The position numbers were made by a program, and so were the translations under genes. Positions 33,989 through 39,025 of a stretch of 39,025 bases of DNA are shown here, piece after piece (position 1 is the stretch's first letter; the number at the start of each line of letters is the position of its first letter). Source of the stretch: an uncultured Flavobacteriaceae bacterium (GTDB taxonomy: Bacteria; Bacteroidota; Bacteroidia; Flavobacteriales; Flavobacteriaceae); the NCBI GenBank assembly GCA_913051755.1, contig CAJXBR010000007.1, positions 1-39,025 of the forward strand, read 5' to 3'. The notes under the pieces are model-generated. The model did no database searches and had not been told where the DNA came from. It saw nothing but the letters and a program-made list of their open reading frames with translations.

Positions 33989-35140
33989 CTAACGAGAAGC
34001 ACTTCCTGCATAAATGGGAAAATGGACCAACCGGCTTTCAAGTTTGCCATTAAACAATTTTATTTTCCTTGATGTTCGCAAACCAAAGCTTTTCAATCCT
34101 TCCATACTAGAAGTGATCATCCAAACATCAGTGTTTGGGTAGTTTTGTTTAAAAGTATCACCCATTTGCTTGTAAAACAGTTGGGCATCGACTGCTAGAC
34201 GTTCGCCGTAGGGTGGGTTGGTCAGCAAGTGTAAATGTTGATCAGGGTGTTCTTTTTGAGTCTTAAAAAAGTCTCTTCTACCAATACTGATATAGTCCGA
34301 CAAATTGGCAGCTTCGATATTTTGTTTGGCTTTGCGCACTGCTGAGGGTGCCATGTCATAGCCTACAAGTGGAACAAAACATTCTTTTACCCTGTTGAGC
34401 ATGGCCTTACGAATCGTCACAAATAAGTCCTGATCGTAGTCGTTCCATTTCTCAAAAGCAAATTCTTTTCGGTTAATTTGGGAGGGAATACTACATGCCT
34501 GCATGGCTGCTTCGATTAGTATAGTACCACTCCCACACATGGGGTCTAACATGGGTGTTGTGTGTTTCCATCCTGAAAGGGCGATAAGTCCAGCGGCAAG
34601 TACTTCATTGATCGGAGCAATATTAGTTTCGGTTCGATACCCTCGTTGATTGAGTGGTGCGCCTGAACTATCTATCGATACTTCCATGCCTATTTGAGAG
34701 AGGTGCACAAAAAAAGTAATAGCAGGTTGTTCTCTCCCAACACTGGGGCGTTTACCCTCTCGTTTACGAAAACGATCGACAAGGGCATCTTTAGCGCGTT
34801 GAGCAGCAAACATGGTATTGCGAAATATGGGTACCGATTGAGTGACATGTATAGAAAATGTTGTGTCGAGCGTCATATAGTCTTCCCACGGCAGTTGAGA
34901 GAGACTATGATAATAAGTGTCGGCTGACTTCACATGATCAAAATAAATGGGCTTCAAAATGCGAATAGCTGTACGACAGCAGAGATTTGCTTTGTACATA
35001 AATCCAGTATCACCTGTAAAACGGACATTTCGAATACCCTGCTTAACTGATGTGGCACCTAATAATTTGAGTTCATTTTCCAATACTTGTTCGAGACCAA
35101 ACAGTGTTTTGGCAACCATTTCAAACTGGACTTGTTTCAT
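33989..35140 (-). CDS. THUMP-domain class I SAM-dependent RNA methyltransferase (RlmL-like)
   Basis: A 383-residue protein of the COG0116 family. The N-terminal ferredoxin-like and THUMP RNA-binding region occupies about residues 1-160. It is followed by the methyltransferase domain with DPMCGSGTILIEAAM and the NPPYGERL catalytic motif starting at Asn308. E. coli RlmL (m2G2445 of 23S rRNA) is fused to RlmK; here only the RlmL half is present, as is usual in Bacteroidota. The ATG at 35140 is chosen from family alignment (MKQVQFEMVAKTLFGLE) and because a near-ideal promoter ends five bases before it. The gene is divergent from the next methyltransferase. Confidence 0.9.
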   Translation of the reverse strand: MKQVQFEMVAKTLFGLEQVLENELKLLGATSVKQGIRNVRFTGDTGFMYKANLCCRTAIRILKPIYFDHVKSADTYYHSLSQLPWEDYMTLDTTFSIHVTQSVPIFRNTMFAAQRAKDALVDRFRKREGKRPSVGREQPAITFFVHLSQIGMEVSIDSSGAPLNQRGYRTETNIAPINEVLAAGLIALSGWKHTTPMLDPMCGSGTILIEAAMQACSIPSQINRKEFAFEKWNDYDQDLFVTIRKAMLNRVKECFVPLVGYDMAPSAVRKAKQNIEAANLSDYISIGRRDFFKTQKEHPDQHLHLLTNPPYGERLAVDAQLFYKQMGDTFKQNYPNTDVWMITSSMEGLKSFGLRTSRKIKLFNGKLESRLVHFPIYAGSASR

Positions 35141-35145
35141 AGGTA

Positions 35146-35173
35146 CAAAGGTAGTCAATCTCATTACTAACAA
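35146..35173 (-). promoter_or_regulatory. Candidate promoter of the RlmL-like gene
   Basis: On the minus strand: TTG, 17 bases, TACCTTTG (exact TAnnTTTG), then five bases to the ATG at 35140. Both halves and the spacing match the Bacteroidota vegetative promoter. The short distance implies a leaderless or nearly leaderless transcript. Confidence 0.5.
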
Positions 35174-35188
35174 TAGAATACTATTACC

Positions 35189-35196
35189 TACTTTTG
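35189..35196 (+). promoter_or_regulatory. Candidate -7 element of the class I methyltransferase gene
   Basis: TACTTTTG is an exact TAnnTTTG match ending five bases before the ATG at 35202. No good TTG/TTTG lies at the expected upstream distance, so the call rests on the -7 half alone. It is divergent from, and close to, the RlmL-like promoter. Confidence 0.33.
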
Positions 35197-35201
35197 CATT
35201 T

Positions 35202-35945
35202 ATGCAAAACAAAAAGGAATGGTTTGCTTCGTGGTTTGACTCTACCTACTATCATAGTCTATATGCGCACAGGGATCACCAAGAGGCAGCTGCTTTTATT
35301 GCACGACTCATCGATTTGATACAGCCCAAAGATGATGCAACAATCCTAGATGTTGCTTGTGGTCGAGGGCGTCATTCGCTGGAAATTCATCGTCACGGGT
35401 ATGAAATCACTGGCATCGATCTGTCTCCAAAAAACATTAAGTTTGCACATGAAACTGCAAAACGAAAAGGGATTGATGAAAAGGTACAATTTATGGTGCA
35501 AGATATGCGTGAACCTATCGGTAAACAATTTTCCCATTTGCTCAACTTGTTTACCAGTTTTGGGTACTTCAAAAACCCAAATGACAATGTTCGCACCCTC
35601 AAAGCCTTTCGCGCCCAACTGGCACCAAATGGCGTTGGCGTAATCGATTATCTAAACCCAAAGTGGGTTCTCTCCAACCTAATTGAAAGTGAAAAGTTGA
35701 TCCGTGATGGTATTGAATTTTCAATCCAACGACATCAAAAAGGAAAATGGCTTCAGAAAAACATCCGATTTCAAGTCAATGCACAAGATTTTTATTTTCA
35801 AGAAGAGGTAGAGTTGTTGGAAGTCAAGGATTTTATCGATTTGTTTGCACAAGCAAATCTTGAGTTGGTCGATTTGTTTGGTGATTATCAACTAAGCACT
35901 TATGACAGCGAAAAATCAAGCCGACAAATCTTAATTTTTCAATGA
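35202..35945 (+). CDS. Class I SAM-dependent methyltransferase
   Basis: A methyltransferase of 247 residues. Motif I is ILDVACGRGRHS near residue 50, an acidic residue follows in GYEITGIDLS, and motif IV lies near LLNLFTSFGYF. It starts MQNKKEWFASWFDSTYYHSLY, an N terminus typical of a Bacteroidota family with an unknown, probably small-molecule, substrate. The frame is open upstream through the divergent RlmL-like gene, but the ATG at 35202 is where homology begins. The stop overlaps the ZIP transporter start (ATGA). Confidence 0.88.
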   Translation: MQNKKEWFASWFDSTYYHSLYAHRDHQEAAAFIARLIDLIQPKDDATILDVACGRGRHSLEIHRHGYEITGIDLSPKNIKFAHETAKRKGIDEKVQFMVQDMREPIGKQFSHLLNLFTSFGYFKNPNDNVRTLKAFRAQLAPNGVGVIDYLNPKWVLSNLIESEKLIRDGIEFSIQRHQKGKWLQKNIRFQVNAQDFYFQEEVELLEVKDFIDLFAQANLELVDLFGDYQLSTYDSEKSSRQILIFQ

Positions 35946-36616
35946 ACAACTACATCCTTCCTATCGCTGCAGTTGTCCTTGGTGGTTTATCCATTTTGAT
36001 TTGGAAACCAAAAGAACTTTCTTCGATCAAATTAATTCTTGCATTTAGTGGTGCTTTTCTTCTATCGATTACTGTTTTGGAAATGCTCCCAAATGTATAT
36101 CAATCTCATGGATTAGTCGTGGGTTATTGGGTGTTGGGTGGTATGGTTCTTCAGTTATTTTTAGAATCGATTTCTAAAGGAGCAGAGCATGGGCACATTG
36201 ATATCACTCAATCATCGGGTCTTCCATGGGCGATTTGGATCAGTCTCTGTTTTCACTCCCTTCTTGAGGGAATTCCAATGCATTATAATGATTATATGGC
36301 AATAGGTGTATTTTTACACAAACTCCCCATTGCTATGCTTCTAAGTTTTTTTCTCTTACAATCACAGCGTCCCAAAATACAAGTTGCTTTACTTTTTTTA
36401 ATTTTTGGTTCATCCACCCCTATGGGCACCTATCTATCCTCTTCCTATTCTATATTTTCCGATGCTTATATCGAGTTGAGCGCATTGGTTGCAGGAATGT
36501 TTTTGCACGTATCAACCACCATCCTATTTGAAAGTGCAGATGGACATCGATTCAACAAAACTAAAACCATTGCTATTCTATTGGGAATTTCTTTTGCAGT
36601 AATGTCAATTGGTTAA
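35942..36616 (+). CDS. ZIP-family metal transporter
   Basis: A divalent metal permease of 224 residues with about seven to eight predicted helices. The metal-binding helix IV has HSLLEGIP (His105, Glu109) and helix V has HKLPIA (His126), both ZIP signatures. The short loop after helix III contains GAEHGHID, a probable histidine metal-binding site. Zinc or iron uptake is expected. It is translationally coupled to the methyltransferase upstream. No metal-responsive operator was seen. Confidence 0.9.
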   Translation: MNNYILPIAAVVLGGLSILIWKPKELSSIKLILAFSGAFLLSITVLEMLPNVYQSHGLVVGYWVLGGMVLQLFLESISKGAEHGHIDITQSSGLPWAIWISLCFHSLLEGIPMHYNDYMAIGVFLHKLPIAMLLSFFLLQSQRPKIQVALLFLIFGSSTPMGTYLSSSYSIFSDAYIELSALVAGMFLHVSTTILFESADGHRFNKTKTIAILLGISFAVMSIG

Positions 36617-36635
36617 TCATCTTTTCAAATACTAG

Positions 36636-36664
36636 TTTATCCTCCTTCAAATCAATTATATTTG
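36636..36664 (+). promoter_or_regulatory. Candidate promoter of the DUF5916 gene
   Basis: TTTA at 36636-36639 (one off TTTG), 17 bases, then TATATTTG at 36657-36664, an exact -7 element. It lies 22 bases before the proposed ATT start and 20 bases after the ZIP gene, so the DUF5916 gene is probably its own transcription unit. Confidence 0.48.
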
Positions 36665-36686
36665 CCAAATAAAATCATACTCCAAA

Positions 36687-38858
36687 ATTAAAAATCACCT
36701 GCTTTTTTTACTGATTTGTATCAATTTACATGCCCAACTGCCATTGATCGATGGAGTGGTTGACTCTTTGGAGTGGGCTGGTGCTTCGCGCTTTTCAATT
36801 GGTTATGAAATAGAGCCAGCAGACAATGTAGCAGCTTCCTACGACACAGATGTATTTATCACCACTACTCCTACTGATATATTGGTTGGATTTATTGCAC
36901 AAGCAGATATGAGCAACCTACGATCATCTGTAAGAAGTAGAGACGAAATCAATAATGACGAAAACGTTGCCATCGGTATTGACACCTATGGAGACGGTCG
37001 GGCGATGATTGTATTAGGCTCCAATCCGGAAGGCAGTCAATTTGACATAAAAATACTCCCTGATGGTAGTAGTGACGATTACAATATGGCATTTGAGACC
37101 TTCACATCAAAACACAAAGAAAGTTACCATGTGGAGTTTCGCATCCCCATTCGTAATTTTTCATTTTCCTCAGACGATACTCAAAGATGGAACTTGGTTT
37201 TTAGTCGAAACTCTTATGTTGGAACAATAAGAACACAATTCTTGAGTTTTCCGTATGATCGTACTAATACATGTGTGGCTTGTCAAAGCACCGATGAGCT
37301 GGTCTTACGAAACATTTTGTTAAAAAAAAGAGCCAGTCTCTTACCCTATGTCTATGCTGGGCATTCGGGTGAGCGAAATGATAATGATAATTTCACACAA
37401 AACCCAATCAAAGGAGATATAGGACTCAGTGGTTTATTTGATCTCAATAGCAATACATTCGTAGAATTTGCCGTCAACCCTGACTTTTCTCAGATCGAAG
37501 CAGATGTGTCTCAAATAGATGTCAACGAAACATTTGCTTTGTTTTACCCCGAACGACGACCATATTTTAATGAGGGAAATGATATTATCGTATCGTTGCA
37601 AAATGCAGTTTATACACGATCGATCAACAACCCCATAGCATCCTCAAAACTGATCCATCAAGGAAAAAATCAACGCATCTACTGGTTAACTGCCTATGAT
37701 CAAAACGCTCCATATCTTGTGGCTGGTCAAAACAAATCCTATAGTGGAGTGGGCAAAGAAGTCTGGTCAAACATATTGAGTTATCAGCAGGTTTACGACC
37801 AAGGACGGAGAATCGGTTTGCTATCAACAAATCGATTTTTTAAAGACGGTGGTCACGGGCAATTGTTTGGCATCAACGGATTGATTGGCTTAACAAAAAC
37901 CATTGACCTCAATTTTGAGTACAATTTCTCCACTCTTGAGGAACCAATCAGCAGTTGGATTGACTCACCGGCTGTTGAGGGTGGGAAAACAGTTAGACTG
38001 GACGGAGAGACAAAAACCGGTAGTGGATTGAGTGTAATCCTCACACGCAACACCAACAGTTGGACAAGCAACCTGAGTTATAATTATTTGACACCAAATT
38101 ATGAGGCACCGTTAGGGTTTATTACCCAAAACAATTTGCAAACCCTCAACTTTAATCAGCGTTATACTTACTTTCCAAAAGACAAGTCTTCACTCATTCA
38201 AAATCTCAATGCAGAGGCCAATGGCAGCCTAGACTATACCATCGATGACTTGCCACAATTTGCAGGTCTGTCTTTGGAATCTCGTATCGTATGGCGTAAA
38301 AACTTTAGAACTGGAACGGGGTTTAACCATACGATCAAGGAAGTTTATGAGGGTTTTACGGGTCGTTCTGTTACAGAATTCAGAATGTGGAACAACTATA
38401 ATCCAAACGAAGCGATCAGCATTGGTGCTTACTTTTCCGTTGGTGAGGAGTTTTGGTATGATGAGGACAATCCAGCTGTTGGTGATCGTTTTTATGCTGG
38501 TTCGTTTAGTACTTTCCAGCCCAATTCAAAACTGAGTATTCGAACAACCATTCGTTATGGTCAATTGAGGAGTAAAGTCGATCAGAGTATCTACTTTAAA
38601 GGATCATTGAGTCGTACGACAATAAATTATCAGTTCAATAACAACCTATCCTTTCGTTTTGTTGGGGAATATAACAGCTTTGATGACAAATTTTTTATAC
38701 AACCCTTACTCAAGTGGAACCCCAATCCATTTACAGTATTTTATGCTGGTGGCAGTCATGGATATCGCAGGCCAGAAGTCAACCCATCGATTGGAAAAGA
38801 CTTTTGGCTAGAAAACAGTCAGCTCTATATCAAGTTTCAATACCTTTTTGATATCTAA
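36687..38858 (+). CDS. DUF5916 outer-membrane protein with CBM9-like N-terminal domain
   Basis: About 723 residues. After a signal peptide (KNHLLFLLICINLHA, likely cleavage before the Gln of AQLPLIDG), residues about 20-220 resemble a CBM9-like fold: the start IDGVVDSLEWAGA, and DENVAIGIDTYGDGR. The remainder matches DUF5916, with FVEFAVNPDFSQIEADVSQIDVNETFALFYPERRPYFNEG, followed by alternating beta strands and a final IKFQYLFDI that looks like an outer-membrane beta-barrel end. The function is unknown. The start is unusual: the signal peptide frame has no ATG, GTG or TTG back to the stop at 36633. ATT at 36687 is the best-placed codon. The first TTG, at 36744, would remove the signal peptide. 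Confidence 0.85.
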   Translation: MKNHLLFLLICINLHAQLPLIDGVVDSLEWAGASRFSIGYEIEPADNVAASYDTDVFITTTPTDILVGFIAQADMSNLRSSVRSRDEINNDENVAIGIDTYGDGRAMIVLGSNPEGSQFDIKILPDGSSDDYNMAFETFTSKHKESYHVEFRIPIRNFSFSSDDTQRWNLVFSRNSYVGTIRTQFLSFPYDRTNTCVACQSTDELVLRNILLKKRASLLPYVYAGHSGERNDNDNFTQNPIKGDIGLSGLFDLNSNTFVEFAVNPDFSQIEADVSQIDVNETFALFYPERRPYFNEGNDIIVSLQNAVYTRSINNPIASSKLIHQGKNQRIYWLTAYDQNAPYLVAGQNKSYSGVGKEVWSNILSYQQVYDQGRRIGLLSTNRFFKDGGHGQLFGINGLIGLTKTIDLNFEYNFSTLEEPISSWIDSPAVEGGKTVRLDGETKTGSGLSVILTRNTNSWTSNLSYNYLTPNYEAPLGFITQNNLQTLNFNQRYTYFPKDKSSLIQNLNAEANGSLDYTIDDLPQFAGLSLESRIVWRKNFRTGTGFNHTIKEVYEGFTGRSVTEFRMWNNYNPNEAISIGAYFSVGEEFWYDEDNPAVGDRFYAGSFSTFQPNSKLSIRTTIRYGQLRSKVDQSIYFKGSLSRTTINYQFNNNLSFRFVGEYNSFDDKFFIQPLLKWNPNPFTVFYAGGSHGYRRPEVNPSIGKDFWLENSQLYIKFQYLFDI

Positions 38859-38932
38859 ATCATTACACCTAAACTCTTTGAAACACCCATCTTTGGAAAT
38901 GCTAAAATTATTATTAAAATATATAAATAAAA

Positions 38933-38958
38933 AACCCCTTCAAGATTGTGAAGGGGTT
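38933..38958 (-). terminator. rRNA operon terminator
   Basis: A perfect 10-base stem (AACCCCTTCA / TGAAGGGGTT) around a 6-base loop, followed on the minus strand by a T-rich run. It lies directly after the 5S rRNA 3' end. The A-rich/T-rich flank on one side only suits termination of the minus-strand rRNA transcript, but the stem may also stop transcription arriving from the DUF5916 gene. Confidence 0.85.
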
Positions 38959-38962
38959 CGAA

Positions 38963-39025
38963 GAAGGCGGCGACATACTCTCCCACCAATGGCAGTACCA
39001 TCTGCGCTATTGGGCTTAACTTCTC
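38963..39025 (-). rRNA. rrf: 5S ribosomal RNA, 3' part
   Basis: The minus strand reads GAGAAGTTAAGCCCAATAGC and then GCAGATGGTACTGCCATTGG followed by GTGGGAGAGTATGTCGCCGCC, the conserved 3' half of bacterial 5S rRNA. The gene runs off the right edge of the window; about half is present. 16S and 23S should lie further right. The exact 3' end is uncertain by a few bases. Confidence 0.93.

Noticed and set aside
33800..34072. A 90-codon plus-strand open frame
   Set aside because: No homology recognised and it runs antisense into the THUMP methyltransferase gene.

Overview
This is an AT-rich chromosomal segment from a member of the Bacteroidota, most likely the Flavobacteriia. The evidence is a Bacteroidota-type rpoZ, a DUF4835/PorD protein of the type IX secretion system (T9SS), a large secreted protein with a C-terminal T9SS sorting domain, DUF5916, DUF6913, UMF1-family MFS and YbbR-like proteins, and several promoter-like sites of the Bacteroidota type (TTG/TTTG, a spacer of about 17-22 bases, then TAnnTTTG). 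The species cannot be named from the sequence alone. Coding density is very high. No insertion sequence, prophage, CRISPR array, tRNA or restriction/defence cassette was seen.

Layout, left to right. Positions 1-615 are gene-poor and hold what looks like a decaying DUF2807 gene. Next are an MFS exporter (minus strand) and a plus-strand run: alpha/beta hydrolase, exported lipoprotein MsrB, cytosolic MsrB. These are followed by dihydrolipoyl dehydrogenase (lpdA) and an SDR oxidoreductase. AroQ converges on the SDR gene, and xerD diverges from aroQ. A long minus-strand block spans 7486-18536, read from its right end as DUF6913, dapA, bamD, rpoZ, coaBC, porD (DUF4835), recN, fabI, ybbR-like, coaE, histidine kinase, response regulator. 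A second minus-strand block (18628-21963) carries a GNAT acetyltransferase gene, prmC and ligA. RibD diverges from it.

The replication-initiator region has a 4HBT thioesterase (minus) divergent from dnaA (plus), then a low-molecular-weight phosphatase and a tetrapyrrole-methylase-fold methyltransferase. This plus-strand run converges on mltG and dapF. Then come a Do/HtrA protease, trmD, and a 1136-residue secreted Asp-box (BNR) repeat protein with a T9SS sorting domain. A THUMP-domain rRNA methyltransferase (minus) diverges from a class I methyltransferase and a ZIP metal transporter. A DUF5916 outer-membrane/CBM9-like protein follows. The window ends inside a 5S rRNA gene on the minus strand, with a strong terminator between it and DUF5916.

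Functional themes are cell-envelope construction and secretion (BamD, PorD, FabI, MltG, DapA/DapF, YbbR, Do protease, T9SS substrate), CoA synthesis (CoaBC, CoaE), and DNA replication and repair (DnaA, LigA, RecN, XerD). I found no convincing previously undescribed multi-gene system. The most interesting points are an apparent ATT start codon on the DUF5916 gene, several -7 promoter elements so close to start codons that leaderless transcripts are likely, the paired lipoprotein/cytosolic MsrB genes, and the degenerate DUF2807 locus.
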